NCBI GenBank assembly: GCA_009192285.1 | Contig: CM018603.1 | Coordinates: 4,332,588 to 4,396,587, forward strand | Direction: 5' to 3' | Origin: Morchella semilibera | Taxonomy: Eukaryota > Ascomycota > Pezizomycetes > Pezizales > Morchellaceae | DNA length: 64,000 bases | Shown: one piece after another, positions 10,725 to 24,089 of the stretch | Layout of the letters: every line of letters begins with the position of its first letter | Numbering within the stretch: position 1 is the stretch's first letter | Position numbers and translations under genes: made by a program | The notes under the pieces: generated by a model | What the model was told of the DNA's origin: nothing | Databases searched by the model: none | The model's input: the letters and a program-made list of their open reading frames with translations, nothing else

Positions 10725-12162
10725 TCTGTATTTCAGCTGAGATCATTTTAGCTGCTCTGAACCAATTAGCGCATGGTAATTCAGCCACTTAACCCTAACT
10801 GCAACTTCTGTCGCATATGACCCTTAACAAGTATCGGCTAGCGTGGAGCGTATACTTGTTAATAATGCCTTGTTTTTAACGTTTAACTACAAGTTCCAGA
10901 GTTATTCTCAGGGGATATGAATATTGTCACAGATTGAAATCTTCACTTAAGGGTTTGAACAACACCATATGTAAAAATATCGAGAAGGCGATCGACAGAG
11001 AGCAAGTCTATACACGTTTTTTTTTGAAAATATGAAGTACTTTGAAGTGTAGGCCGGCGCAATGAAGTTACTTTTGTACAAACCGCTAGAGAACACTATC
11101 CACTGCTTGTCCGAACACATGTACAATGGCAGGAGGTATGATTTCCATACAAGCTACTTAGACTTGTAGCTGTTCTGTATCAAGATCCACGCTTTATATG
11201 ATTTGCAGTGCTCCGAAAAGGCCCGAAGCGCTCCAAACTTAAGAGTAAAGCTAGTTTATCTACGATTGTGAATTTTGCATAGCTTGTACTTATATTGGGT
11301 TCAAATCTATTGTCATTGATAAATATAGGGGGGTTGCTCTTGAGGTAATCTTGGTATCTGAAATGCTTGTACAGTTTAGAGTTTAGTAAAATTTTATATC
11401 GGATTTTTTTGTTTTCAAGTTTTAGTTACTTTGATCGCTACCGAGATTTGACCGGCTATATTCTAAAAATGGAACCTGGTTATAAGACGGCCCACGCCCA
11501 TAGTTGAAATAAAGATAAGTTAATCCAAAAGAGCATATCATCCATTTAAATTTAAACTCAAGAGGGATGAACAACATCTTCTATCGAGAAATGTGTTAAG
11601 ACTGCCCTAATTACTAGAGCCTGATAACGCTATTACTACTTTCTTCCATTGGAGGTTCTTCTTCATACCTTTATTTTTGGATAGAGAACGCTCCACTTTT
11701 GAACCAACCGGGGTCGATCGCCTGGCCGCAGCCTCCCAACCGTTCCAACTCAATATCCTCTGTCTGCATTCTCACCTGCACCACCATATCTCCCCGGGCT
11801 TCCTAACCTGATAACTTACTGTTGACGGAAACAGTCAGAGGAACGTGAAGACAGGTGGGGATCAGTTATGAGGATCTTGTTATCTGATAAATTTCGATGA
11901 ATTTAGAGATGGCAACAACCATGATGATTAGGTTAATCCGGTGCGTTGTACATGAGAAGCTTTTGGGAGAGATCTTATAAAGCACAATAGCCAGTTATAC
12001 AATGCTGATGGCCTCTTGTGCAGCACCTAGTATCGGCGGGAGGGTGACCAAGTCATTGGCTAAATCACGTTGGTAGATGCCTGTGTATATATGAGTCCAG
12101 GAAATCTCGAGCCCTTTGTGCTATACTCTTCTAGTAGCTAAACGCCTTATCGATCAGTCCAA
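10725..12162. other. No recognised feature
   Basis: AT-rich with no frame of interest. A fragment at about 10,838-10,855 (CTAGCGTGGAGCGTA) resembles the start of LTR family C but does not extend. Confidence 0.55.
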
Positions 12163-12167
12163 CTTCC

Positions 12168-13360
12168 TGTCCCGGCGTCTTGGCATCGATCCTGAGGGTT
12201 TGGTAGTCGAAGCACTGTTGTGGTTATTGGGGAAATGTTAAGCGAGAAGCAGGCATGTGAGCGGGGGGTGTCGTCATTGGGTTCCAGGAGGTTCGATGGC
12301 GTGATGGATTGGTAATGTAAAATAGTGAAGATGGTGGGGAGGAATTCTAGGTGTGGTTGCAATTTGGTTCTATGGGTTTCTATGGGCTGATGTATGAGTC
12401 ATAGCGGACTAGTGGGGGAGAGGTGTTAAATAGCGGGGATAGATGTTTTGTTTAGTTCTTTCTTTCTTTTCTCTCTGTCTCGTCTTCCTGTTATCTCGGT
12501 ACATAGGAATCTACTCCTATTTCTAAGCTATTGTTACGGAACGGGGGCGGGGGTACTAGGGCGAGAGAATTATAGTAGAAGCAGGGTCGGGCAGAGAGTC
12601 CACAGGGAGTCTCTGAATTCAACGTATACACGGAGGCACCAGTAGATGACTCGGATCACGGTCATAGGCAAAGGCGAGAGGTGACAGGAGGCCAAGGGTC
12701 TAACCGAGGCGGACGGGATCAGGACACGGTGTTACCAAGGGACACAACCGATAACGAGAACGAGACGAGAGATAGATCAAGTATATAGTTTTATATGAAA
12801 ACAGAAGAAGAACCAGGTCGAGAACTGGAGCAGAAACCTAAAGGGAAAGGTTGATAACAGGAGGTTGCGTAAGGAGAGAAGAAAAGAAAGGACAAAGGAA
12901 ATTCTAGCCGTATATATAACCTTCCAATTTCACCGATTACTAATCCATACCACGGAAACCCATAGAAAACAAAAGAGAAACTTCCGATACCACTTATCCG
13001 ATCCACATACTAACACCCGATAGCTCATCCCGACGAAACCCGACATACCTGCTTAATCACTTCTTACCATTCCGAACGTGCCGTGACAGCCATAGCCTCT
13101 CGTACCAAATATTTGATCCTCTGACGAGAGGAAACTCATAGTATCTCTCATCGTTCTCGTTGAGGTCCATCTGGTCCTCATTTTCCCTGCTGTGTGTCCT
13201 TATGTCTTTGCCCTTGCCTTTACCTTCGCCGGTGCCTGTGCTTGTGCCTGCCCTGTGTTACCTTTGTCTTCGTCGGGCTCCTCGTCGCTAGGCTGTGCTC
13301 CTCGGGTCCTTCTGCGTCATCATTGTCATCTTCTTCTTTGCGTTGGGTTACTCCGTCACA
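12168..13360 (+). mobile_element. Solo LTR, family A (copy A2), split by a nested LTR
   Basis: Starts TGTCCCGGCGTCTTGGCATC and ends GGTTACTCCGTCACA. An exact 5-bp target duplication, CTTCC, lies on both sides (12,163-12,167 and 13,361-13,365). Removing the nested insertion leaves about 631 bp, the family length. The 3' third is a C/T-rich block (about 13,190-13,350) that stays open in all three forward frames; it is LTR sequence and not a gene. Confidence 0.93.
12532..13088 (-). mobile_element. Solo LTR, family B, nested in LTR A2
   Basis: A 557-bp insertion starting TGTTACGGAACG and ending GCCGTGACA, flanked by GCTAT and GCCAT. Intact family A copies read GCCAT at this point, so one duplicate has a C-to-T change. 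On the minus strand it has a TATATATA box (about 12,910) followed by a pyrimidine tract, which sets its orientation. No second copy was found in the window. Confidence 0.85.
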
Positions 13361-13365
13361 CTTCC

Positions 13366-15345
13366 CTATTCCCTACCCCCTCTCTGCATCCACTCCTGCT
13401 ACACTCCCGTTCTTTTGTATTTTGCTATGTCTTTTGTTTATGTATATCAAAACCCTTATACCTACAGCCAATCTACCCTATCTACATATCTATTTCGTTT
13501 AAGACAGCTATGTCAGATTCTTTGAGAGAAACTAGACCTCTGCAGACATAGCCAACTCAAAGATAAACTTGGCACCCTATGATTCTCTAAGCCATATGCA
13601 CCACACACACCGGCCACCTGGTTCAAATAGAATCATGACTCCACCCCTCCATGAAAGACCATGTATTGTGTCCTCTCCCTAAACAAATCCAACATGAGCC
13701 CAATATCTCCTCCCCCCTCATCTCTCTCATTCTCTTACAGCCGCCTTCAATTTCCCAGGATATAAGTTCGTCCAATAATGACATTATCAGCAGTTCTAGC
13801 ACCCTCTGACGGAAACCTGTACACAGCATTGTTACACTATCTACGTGTAACTTCACTAGCCAAATGAGGCTCCTATCCCACATCAACTATAGCAACTTCA
13901 TTGAAGAGGAGCAGTTTCGTCTCACTGAGAGTAGTGAAATTTCTAAGTGGTCGCTGTCCCTTACTTTTACGCAGGCAACGGAGAACCCCACTGTTCCATT
14001 CAATAAATTTCCCTCAGTGAGGACATCACCAACAGAGCCGAAAGATCGACGGCAAATCGGTGCTAGGTTATAAAACTGTAATTAGACTGCCCCGGTTATT
14101 TTAATAGAGGCTTTCAGTTGACCCAAATTTCATTTTCAAAGTGGGAGGGAAACTCATGCAGCTAAGATTACGTCCGCTCCTGCGGCTGACATGTCACTTT
14201 CTGATAAATACTCAATGCTAAATATTCTGTCCCCGAGTATTTTTCAGTCTGCTACTGCATTTGTCAATAGTCTGATGTGCTAAGGGAGACCCTTGGCTGC
14301 ATGAATTTCCCTTTGACTTTGAAAATGGAAAACAGGGATCAACTGAAAGCCTCGGATACCATTCATTTGACTAACTAGTAGGATAAACTCTCTGATCTCA
14401 AAATTATTATTTTTAGAAATGTCAGGTTGTTTTGAACAACTAGATGAACACAGATTTTCTAATGAGCCATGATCTACATGGGCTAGACCAGTTCGCTATA
14501 TGGTTGGATGAGCTGAGCTTGAGCCTGGATTTAGTGGACCGGGCCGGGCCAAAATCTATTACGGACAGGTCAAAGTAAATGAACGCCATGTTTGAGCCAA
14601 GCTATCAGCCCTACGCATTCAACCAACTGAGTAACAACATCATCCACCAATAACACAAGAGCGATGAGGTACCTCATTTAAGATTCCTCTGTTACTAGTT
14701 ATAACAGTTTGTGGAAGGAAGGAAATCGTAAGTTCTCCCTTTATATACCCCTTCTACTCGCTGTCCTAATACTAGGGGTGCAGAATCTGGTAATAAACCA
14801 ACCCAAGAGCCTGTACTGGATCGATCCCTACAACCTAATGGAAGTTCTTCCACTAGTACTATGAAGCGAATATGGAATTCAAGAGCTTTGACATTTTAGG
14901 TTTGGAAAAGGAGCGATACTGTTAGTGGTACTTCAATTACTGTCGGTGGCAAAGGTTTGTTTTCTGTCTCTAATTGTATTTCATATGTGAGCTACTGACA
15001 TTATTAGATTCTGGAAATAGACCTACTGTGAACAGAAATATCAACAAGGACAGGGAACGACACATGCAGTGTCTTATTTGAGAAAGGTTCATGGCCTGCA
15101 AGAGATTGAAAGTACAGCAATTACGAGATTGAAAAGTCACATAATTCAATCAAGAAAGCAGTGCAAAGAATGGAGGAGATAGTAAAAGAGAAAGCTGTTG
15201 ACAAAAATGCTAGGCAAATGTAGGAAGCGGCTAAAACAAACATATAGTTTACTGTGTCAGTCTACAATTCATCATTGAAGTAGAGGTTTGCACTATAACT
15301 TTTGCACCAATGATCACTCTCATAACTGAGAATATATGAATATGT
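13366..15345. other. No recognised feature
   Basis: Short frames only. Around 15,000-15,240 the plus strand is purine-rich and reads partly as charged sequence, possibly a very old element; nothing assignable. Confidence 0.5.
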
Positions 15346-15350
15346 GATGT

Positions 15351-15982
15351 TGTGACGGAGTAACCCGACGCAAAGAGAAAGATGACAATGATGATGGAGG
15401 AGGGCCCGAGGAGCACAGCCTCAGTGACGAGGAGGCTGACGAAGACAAGGGCAATACCAGGCAGGTACAAGCACAAGCACCGGCGAAGGCAAAGGCAAGG
15501 GCAAAGGCACAAGAGCGCAGGACAGGGAGCGTGAGGACCGGATAGACTTCAATGAGGACAATGAGAGGTACTATGGGTTTCCTCCTTCTAGAGGACAGAG
15601 TCTTTTGTACGAGAGGCTATAGCTTAGAAATAAGAGTAGATTCCTATGTACCGAGATAACAGGAAGACGAAACAGAGAGAAAAGAAAGAAAGAACTAAGA
15701 AAAACATCTAACCCCACTATTTAACACATCTCCTCCACCAGCCCGCTATGACTCACGCTTTGGCTCAGAGAATCTCATAGAAACCCATCGCTACCACACC
15801 TCGTATTCCTCCCCACAATCTCCGCTATTTGCATTACCAATCCATCACGCCACCGAACCTGCTAGAACCCAATGATGACACCTCCCTCTCAGCACACCCC
15901 TTCCTCGCTTAACCATACCTAAACAATCACAACAGCGCTTCGACGACCAAACCCTCGGGACTGACGCCAAGACTCCGTGACA
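15351..15982 (-). mobile_element. Solo LTR, family A (copy A3)
   Basis: 632 bp. Reverse complement begins TGTCACGGAGTCTTGGCGTC and ends GTTACTCCGTCACA. It aligns along its length with the other family A copies. Flanks GATGT and CCCAT do not match, so the target duplication has been lost or this LTR arose by recombination between elements. Confidence 0.88.
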
Positions 15983-15987
15983 CCCAT

Positions 15988-16313
15988 CTGTACCCCTACA
16001 GTTTCAGTTGGCAAGGCCAGCATGGGGGTTATGCATCTCCTTTTCACACCGTGGTTGAATATATTCGTATTAATGGGTTACAAAATGTGATTTTACGGTA
16101 ACAAGGTTCAGGGAGTATGGGTTCACCACACTACTAAGCAGACTAACTGACTATGTGTCTTAACATACCTAGAATTGAAACCTTGCCCGCAAGGACACAT
16201 CATTGCAGGATCCTCTGATAAACTTGCCACAGGTCTAACAGATTTGACAGCGAATCCTCTATTTATTTCAACTTACACTGGATATTAGGCCTGAATATTA
16301 CTTTACCGCCAGT
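15988..16313. other. No recognised feature
   Basis: Nothing recognised between the LTR and the next TIR element. Confidence 0.5.
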
Positions 16314-17329
16314 CCACATATTATTATCAGCCTGATATAGGGTTTAGTTAAACAGGATATCTGGCTGATTTGGCGTTTCATATGATATTTTTTATCATGC
16401 CTCGTTGAAGCTAACTTTTGGCTCAGTCTGAGATTTTTATCATATGATATCATGGAGAAGTCCTATATAATACTGATTTTACTCACTGAAAAATTCAAAT
16501 GCGCAGGTAGGCCAGTATTCATACTTGTTCTGCATAGGGAAATTTCACAGATTAAATTCTTATTTATTTCACGATTTAATACTATATACATATATCTAAA
16601 AATTATTACTATAGCGGCTTGCCTGCCTGTTGCATTGCATGCGCTGTACGGTACGCTACAGTATGGTACATTACGGTACAGTACTTGATTCCGCTGCCAC
16701 GCTCATTTGGATTCATTGGATTGGGTGCTGGATTCACTAAATTCACTGGATTTGATGCCTAATTCACCGATTACTAGTAGCTCGTATCCTAATGATAATG
16801 ATTGATTGGGGGGGGGGGCATAGATGAAGCCGTAGAAATGAAGCTGTAGAGATGAATCTGTAGAGATGTAACTGTAGAAATGAAGCTGTAGATGGAGCTG
16901 TAGCGATTCGCTACTTGATTTGTTGCCTGCTTTACCGATTAGCCCATGTCTGGATAATGATAAGATGTTCAATTGAGGAAGTGAAGGCATAGAGATGGAT
17001 ACATAAAGATGAAGGGATGGAGGCGTAGAGATGGAGGTGTAGAGATGAAGGTGTAGAGGTGAAGGTGTAGGGAAGGTGCTCGTAGAAGTGATATATCTCT
17101 AAGTCCCCAACCATAACCCTCATTCCCGCTGATATTTTTGATCATCTGATTTCTCCGTGAATGATTCACCTCTGATTGAGCTTGATTGAGATGTGAATAG
17201 GCTCCAAATATCAGAGTTATTGCCCAATCAGGAAAGATTGAGGGTGATTCTGTATCTACAGCTCATATCACGCTCTAATCAGAACCGGGTCTCAAAATCA
17301 ACCTGATATTTTTATACGGACTGGCGGTA
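16314..17329 (-). mobile_element. TIR element, family G (copy 3)
   Basis: Ends TACCGCCAGTCCACATATTA and, inverted at the other end, TACCGCCAGTCCGTATAAAA. Internal sequence at about 16,490-16,660 matches, in reverse, the right part of the elements at 58,472-59,830 and 60,113-60,994 (AGGTAGGCCAGTATT, GCCTGCCTG). It carries a 14-bp-scale minisatellite of ATGGAGGTGTAGAG type (16,830-17,075) and the motif TATATCTCTAAGTCC. No transposase; non-autonomous. The flanking TA may be the duplicated target. Confidence 0.7.
16828..17075 (-). repeat. Minisatellite inside the family G element
   Basis: Degenerate repeats of about 12-16 bp around GTAGAGATGAAGCTGTAGA on the plus strand. Related arrays occur at 43,330-43,460, 58,725-58,790 and 60,350-60,470. 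Confidence 0.7.
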
Positions 17330-18719
17330 ATGTACCTTGTTATCATCTTTGCCACGGAATTGGGTGGCACTGTCTTCATCTGTGATTAATAGATATATAG
17401 CTGAGGCAAAGGCTCCTACAATTCTGGTAAAGTCATTTGTGTTCCTGTTCTATTGAGCCTCATCTAGTATAGCATTGTCGTAAACACCCATAGTTTCAGG
17501 TAGAGTGAAGTTGCTGTCAACAAGCAGACCCAATGTAATAATGTAGACACAGTAGAGCCAGCCTGCTGAGATGTATATCCCATTATCCTGTGTGCTAATA
17601 GCATATTGGCAACTGCATAAGTTATGTTTAATCTTATGGAATCCTACTCCATCAGGTCTTTGTGCTGCCTGTATATATGTCTCTCTATTCCATTCTGTAG
17701 GAGGAAATGGAAGCTATAATTTCACGCCTCTGCCTCTCTGGGCCATAGGTGAGATGGATACAGTATACATCTCCGGATTTAAAACAGACAGTGAGCTTAA
17801 TCTCAAAGCTAAAGTACTAGTACATGTATACTAATATGGAGATCAATGAACATACCCCGTGAGATCGCATTCAAAGAGGTGCCAATTTGAGTCATTAGGC
17901 GTCCATTGGACAGGGAATCAGGGATTTCACAATTGCTTTCAATATAGACTGGTGATAGAATGTTCTGGGCGTAACCACGAGAGTTCTGTCCCTCTGACAG
18001 CAACTCAATGATAAGGCGATTAACAAGGTAGTATTTGAAAAGGTCCTCCCCACCAAAGAAGGTACTACTCCCTATATTTGCCTAGCATAAAGTTAGGTTA
18101 GCCGGGCGTCAAGACCCTACCACTAGACATTGCATACCTTCAACATGATTCCCATACTGTTGAGATAGATGGAGGCTTTAGGTTTCATCAATTTACGTTT
18201 CTAAAGCTGAGATTCCGGAATCATGACTCGAGTGTCGGGCTTTGCATGCAGACTAATGTATGCAACCTCGTTGCAACAAGTCAAACCTGTCAGGTAATCA
18301 TGAAGAAAATCTGGGGCAGAGAATTTGAATGCTTTGTGTTCTGTTTTATCGCAACCATATACCTCGTATTCCCATCTTTATATACGTTAACACAGATCTC
18401 TGACGAATACTAATTATTACTTACAGGTGGTTTGCCTTCTCCTGTGCTACCAATTTTGCTTGTAAGGAATTTTCCTTTTTCCTCATTTGTTGGTCATATT
18501 TCTGATTGGCAATGGGAAAATAAGGATCAAGGTTAGTGCTATATCAAAATATATGTACTACATGTATATATGAAACCTATTCAGCTGGTAGACTAGATAC
18601 CAGTGATGTGTGATTATATGGCATTTCTAACTGGGCTTCACTAATTTCTTGCAGGTGCTTCAGTGTTACAGGATTGCTTGGAAGTGCGGTACTGGTAGTA
18701 CAATGGTATTGTCCTGGTA
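17330..18719. other. No recognised feature
   Basis: Frames on both strands (for example 17,571-17,834 plus) end after fewer than 90 codons and match no family I know. A spliced gene cannot be excluded. Confidence 0.45.
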
Positions 18720-19056
18720 TGACGGCGCGATGGAAGAGTGACGTACGCCCAGAAGCGGGGTTCGGTTATAACTCGGCAACCATTACCATACCTTATGAGT
18801 AGACCCGTGTATTACTCTACCTCGTAGAAAGTCGGAGCAGTAGCGGAGGCATTGCGAGAGATTTGCTATTGGAGGAGTTAACAGGGTTAAGGGGGTTTTT
18901 TATGTATAAATAGTTAGTAGGATTCCCGTCGTCTTAGGGGAATCATCATCCTCTCAAGCGAACGGAATCCGGTCTACAATATTACAAGTTTAAAAGCTAC
19001 AGAACTATTGCTTAGCATTAGCCATATCTTATCGACTTCTGAGATATCCCTTTACA
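18720..19056 (+). mobile_element. LTR-like repeat, family E (copy 2)
   Basis: Aligns with the reverse complement of 4,529-4,854. Contains a TATA-like ATGTATAAATAG (about 18,903) and CTCTCAAGCGAA. Starts TGACGGCG and ends TTTACA; ends inferred from the alignment. No target duplication visible. Confidence 0.6.
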
Positions 19057-19465
19057 TTCAGCTGTATTGATATTGATACTTTAACCGAGGTGACATGTCT
19101 CACGCTAGGTGCCGCAAAGATTTTAGTCATATATGTCCGGTAGATTGCGTAAAACGTGGGTGATATAACACACCTCTGAAGTGGCAATACACAATTACGT
19201 TAGCCGCCTAACTAATAAGGGTTTTTGCCCGAACTGTATCAATCAACTAAGGCATTAAGCAGTAAAATATAAAAAACTAGGAGGTGGGATCGCGTATCAT
19301 GTTGTATAGACGTCCACTAATATAATTAAGTTGCTCGGTATAGAAGATGCAATATTCCTACTCAGATTCCAAAACCCTATATAGAGACTCTAGTCCTACA
19401 ATCTGTGGAGCTAAATAACTCTACTGTTTACTTTATCATATGCTAAAATCACTTCCAAAGCAAGC

Positions 19466-19916
19466 TATCACGGAGCGAAGCGAGGGTGGAGTCGAGAATT
19501 CCCAACGTATAACATCAAAGCAAAATGAGGCGAAGCGAGATAGGGCAAAGCGAAGAGATAAAGTAAGGCAGGACACAGTAGGTCACTGGGAACGAGAAGC
19601 GAAGTAGAAACTAGAGTAGGAAACTCGAAGTCCCAGAACTTGCATTACGTAGCTGACAGGAAGGTTGTGTGAAGAAGAAAGAAGGAAAGAGAAATCCTAC
19701 AAGCGAGGAAGAGAACTCCCTATATATAGCACCAGAATCCCTTCGCTAACTCATACCATAGAAACCCATGGAACTACAAGAAAATCCTTCTATTAGAAAT
19801 AGATGCACACCGTTGATTCATAGAAACCCTGTAACAGAAACTCATAGAAAACCATAGAAAAACCCTGACTAATCCCCCTTCCTACAACGTCGCTAAGTAC
19901 GCTCCACGCTATCATA
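19466..19916 (-). mobile_element. Solo LTR, family C (copy 2)
   Basis: 451 bp, the same length as the copy at 49,648-50,098. On its own strand it begins TATGATAGCGTGGAGCG and ends CTTCGCTCCGTGATA. Flanks CAAGC (19,461-19,465) and CAAGT (19,917-19,921) form a 5-bp duplication with one C/T difference, which fixes the ends as TA...TA. A TATATATAG box (about 19,725) and a pyrimidine tract follow on the minus strand. Confidence 0.88.
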
Positions 19917-20143
19917 CAAGTACCTTGTTCTCGCTTGGCACAATCTAGGTTACTAAGGGGGGTAATCAATTAAGTTTTATCAGTTTATATTCTCGTATGC
20001 AGAATTACTAGAGATTTTGGGCCAATCATGAATTTTGAAAAATGTTCTTTCGCTCAGCTAGCAAAAGGCTAACTAGTAATTTATTATACAAATACTGGAG
20101 CTGTATTATAAGAGAGGCCCTAGTTGCCAATATGAGTTCCATA

Positions 20144-20280
20144 CATCAGCAAACTCAACTTATGACTGCAGTATCCCAACAGTCTCCCAGGTCTCCTGAG
20201 AGTCTCCTGAGACTCCTGGAGATTCTTTGAGTCTCCTGAGGCTCAGGAGACATCAGGAGACAAATGAAGTCTTGCTGATG
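20144..20280 (+). mobile_element. 137-bp TA-type MITE (copy 2)
   Basis: Starts CATCAGCAAACTCAACTT and ends GAAGTCTTGCTGATG, with TA on each side (20,142-20,143; 20,281-20,282). Same length as 3,311-3,447 in the opposite orientation. The middle repeats the block GAGTCTCCTGAG several times and could form hairpins. Confidence 0.82.
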
Positions 20281-20282
20281 TA

Positions 20283-21780
20283 CCCAACCACCATTGAGCT
20301 CCTTGTATCTGACCATTTAAGGAAAAGAAAATGTGTATCAAGGTATGGGAGTGCTATGCCCTCTGCGGACGCATATATTTTGAAAATGGTATAGATTGTT
20401 GTACACTTGCTAGATGCTAGGGACATCAAGTGCAGAAACAATAATTCAATATTGGTTATAATTGTGAATTGCATTATAAGAGATGTCTAACTGAGGAATA
20501 ATGGGCATGCAGCAAGTAGCTTTGGTAGCACAAAATATAAGGTAATTCACTTTAGTTACCTTGAATCCAAGTCGAATTATGTTGAACTAATCCCTTAAAT
20601 TGCAGCCCTCCGGAAACGATAGGATCATATTCCCCTGTAATCAACCACCTGAGTCACAATTGTGATTGGGGTTACAATTCGAAGTTTGAATATTGAGGTT
20701 CTTGTGCTAGTAACTGTGATAATAGGTGTCTCTGTTACAGTCAAAACATTTGGGGATGTAGTAAGAGTTGGAAGTTGCCAAATTCAGTCATTTGGTCAGA
20801 AATAGTTCTTTGTATCGTAGCATTTATGTCTACACAGTCCATTGGCATTGATGGGGAAAAATTTGCCAGAGGTACATGTTTGCTGTTTGTTTCTGAGTTT
20901 GGCTTGTACATCTCTAAAACAATATTATTAGTTTACATGCGGGGAACAGCTGGAGTTGTTTTTTCTATGTAAACTAGCGGCAAATGTCAAGCAAGGGAGT
21001 TATTTACAAACTGACTTCCAAATTGGAGTAGGATGCATCTCCACAGATAATGTGAGAACTGTGGGCTGTTTGGAAAAGAACCAACAAAATAATTGAAGGT
21101 AGCAATAGTTTGACCATTCTAGCCGGTACACCCTGAAGTCTGGGCCGCCTACAGCATCATGCGGATCTTTATACTTCTATGTTGCTCGTACCTTTGAACT
21201 GCGCTGCTGTTCCATACACCCTAAAGAGGTGCTTGGCGTAGCCGTGCCTCGGTAAATAACAATCATAAAGTGGTATAGGAAATATGGAGGATTTGTACTA
21301 GAGTGTGATGGGGATTTGTAAAGTTCCCGGCACCTGTGTCGGACCTGTTACTGACTCTTGACCATTAAGATAACTTTTTTCTGTTTTTGTAATCAAGCTA
21401 GTTCATTCCGGGCTTAACTACCCGCGTGCAGTCATACACTAGACTATGGTATACAAACACATCGCTGAATAAAAATACAGATTCGCCCCCCAAAAAGTAG
21501 CAACATAAACCCACGGCCCCGGGCATTGTTCCCAACAGGGCAGTCCGTCGGTCTTGGGGGTAACCACCAGAACGACTACGGACTGTAGTCGGTCTTGAGC
21601 AGGTATCTCTGACCGACTACAAGCTATTGGGCTAGGATGTACTACCGACTATAAAATGCATTATAGGGTTATACCTTGGTATAGGTTGTGGCGCTGCGGT
21701 CCTTGCACTGATCTATACAGTGTACAAGGGTCAGCAGCTCTACATATCAATTCTCCCGCACCAATAATCCAGTATAGTTG
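20283..21780. other. No recognised feature
   Basis: Short frames only. Around 21,545-21,660 the block GACCGACTACA recurs on both strands at short spacing, possibly an old decayed terminal region. Confidence 0.45.
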
Positions 21781-22450
21781 TCAGGACCGAATGATCGTTC
21801 ATGACTCATAGATTTCTATGGTCCGGCGCCTTATCTATAGTCCTGGCAAGGCCAGGGACCGGAAGAACTGCCAAGTCATCTGTAGAGAACTATAATCTGG
21901 ACCTGACCGTTAGGACACTGGTCTAACTTCGGGCTGGATTGGCAGGCCGGGACTGGCTGTATAAAGCGAGCAAGCTCCATCTTGAATCTTTCTGAATGGA
22001 CCTTTCTAGGTCCCCGGGTTTCCTTAGTAGCGGGAGTGGTAGGGGTTTGTTTCGCGCAGCCGCAGCCCTGGGCGCTGCCAGGTGGTGGGGGTAGTCAGTC
22101 CCATGCAGTGGGATGGTTTTGATGGGTCTACCATTTTCGGGGGATGCAAACTCTTTGTGGAAAGATTAAGACCAAACGGCCTACTCCCGATATGGGAATG
22201 TCGGGGATGCTTGGAACGAGGTGTTGATTACACTGCAGGCTGGTGGTTTTATCGAAGGAGGAGGGTAGCGGTGACTGCACTTAGGGGTCGGTTGGGGGGG
22301 TTGGTTGCTTCCAGGGAATGTTTTACTTTTGAAGAGGTACCGGACTTGCCTGGTGAAGCCGAGCTGGCGGGAAAAGCAGCGAGGGACCTCACAAAGTCCG
22401 GGAGTTTCCTTTTTGGTACTTTCTGGAATCAGTACATCCCTTCTTAACAC
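21780..22450 (+). other. Possible old LTR promoter region
   Basis: GACTCATAGATTTCTATGG (about 21,803) resembles the motif that precedes the promoter in LTR families A and D, and CTGTATAAAGCG follows (about 21,958). A 121-codon frame at 22,082-22,447 (plus) has no recognisable domain. No second copy or LTR ends found, so this is only a suggestion. Confidence 0.3.
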
Positions 22451-23990
22451 AATTCAATTAGCATATACTATTGCGGAAAGCTTAGAGTCCATACAAGACG
22501 ATAGCAGAAGGACCAATGATGAACGGGAACAGGAACTAAGTAATAGGCAGAAGGCAAAGACAATGAAAGGGATAGAGCATCTGCTATATTCAATAAGGCT
22601 AATATATTAGCTCCGTATGAATCAATGACAGCGGGGCAAGCAGGTCTCAGTTGTGATGGAACTAATTTGGATGCTATAGATGCACGGCGGAAGCATAGGG
22701 CTCGAGTTAAGGAAAATCGAGTTATAGCAAACAAAACCCAGCGTTTAGAAAGCAACCCTGTATCATTTATGGAACCTGCCATTGGCGGCAGTCAACAAAG
22801 CTCATAGCCGAGTATCCCGATACCTACTGCTAGTTCAACTGTCAATACGAGTAATTCAACATCCAACGCTTCAACAAATACTCTTCCCACCGTATCAACT
22901 AGCAATCTATCTACACTTTATTCTAATCGTACAAGAGAGCAATATCAATGGGAGTAGGAGTGTAGAGATTCTTATAGAGACGATATGCGAGAAATAAAAG
23001 GAATATTAAGAGAAACTATAACTATTTTTACAGACATGAAAGGGCCATTGGTCCATCCTTCCCGGAATGAAAGTTAAATACACCCTCTTTAATATTCTTC
23101 CGATAGTAGTGATGTGCAATTGAAATAAACTGTAGTTTCAGACCCATACAAGGATGTGTGAATGTTTGCAAGAGGAACAGCTATTCTATATTTATACTCA
23201 AGCGGTGAGAGAAAAAGATCTTAAGTCCTAAAGAGGTCCAGAGACGTAATATATATGCAAAGCCCCACTCCACTACGCTACAACAAGATTACATTGTTTC
23301 ATTGAACCATTTATCGTCATCTGTTAATTCACAAACAATATATGAGAATGGTGAGCAAAGTAGGCGGGATCTACAAACACTCTCGGGGAAGAGAACTATT
23401 GTTCCTTCTGGCTTCCAATGGTCAGTAGGTGATAGATCAATCCGTCAGGACATTTGACAAGAGAATATTTGAGAGAGTGCGTGTGTTTGTAACCATAATA
23501 AGTCGGCATATTTTCAGTATAGTACAGTTGATAAATCCTGAATATTTATCAAGGGGCAGTCATTTTTGTTTATCTCTCCGATGAACGTCAGTCATTTCTT
23601 GGTCTTTTAAAAGAGCACACTCTTTTAACATATGATGCGATGCAGCTGAAAGCTGACAAAAATTGCGTCGCTTATATCTTTTCAGTCAGCCGAGGTATCA
23701 CAGATTTGTGAAATAGAATTGTAGGTATAGGTATGATAAACATTTTGATCCGACAGATTTGCGGTATCTTGTCTTGTTAAGGGGTTATAAGAGATCGTAT
23801 CTGCACTGCGCCAGGACTTGGTGAAGTGGAACAGTTTTATATCCATTTATGCCCTACATTGCAAACTTAAACTTAAAGTGAGGATTTGATTTTTAGCCGG
23901 GAGGTAGCTGGAATAAAACCCCTCATTGGTTCACGAGTAACCAGAGTGGCTAAGATCGTTCCAGCTGAGATACGGGCATATCACCTTAAA
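22450..23990. other. Unassigned, possibly a decayed coding region
   Basis: Several short plus-strand frames between 22,450 and 23,480 read as charged, Asn/Ser-rich protein (for example ARRKHRARVKENRVIANK). They may be pieces of one decayed element. No family recognised. Confidence 0.35.
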
Positions 23991-24089
23991 GATGCGTTGC
24001 GCCATATGTCTTAAAACCCAATGAACACATTGTGATATAGCTGTCTGATGGTATCCAAGCATAAGCTCCCTGGTCTCTAGGTAACTTGG

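Noticed and set aside
13192-13551. Overlapping frames rich in Cys/Leu/Arg in all three forward frames
   Set aside because: This is the C/T-rich 3' third of LTR A2; the same block is open in the other family A LTRs in several frames. Low-complexity bias, not a gene.
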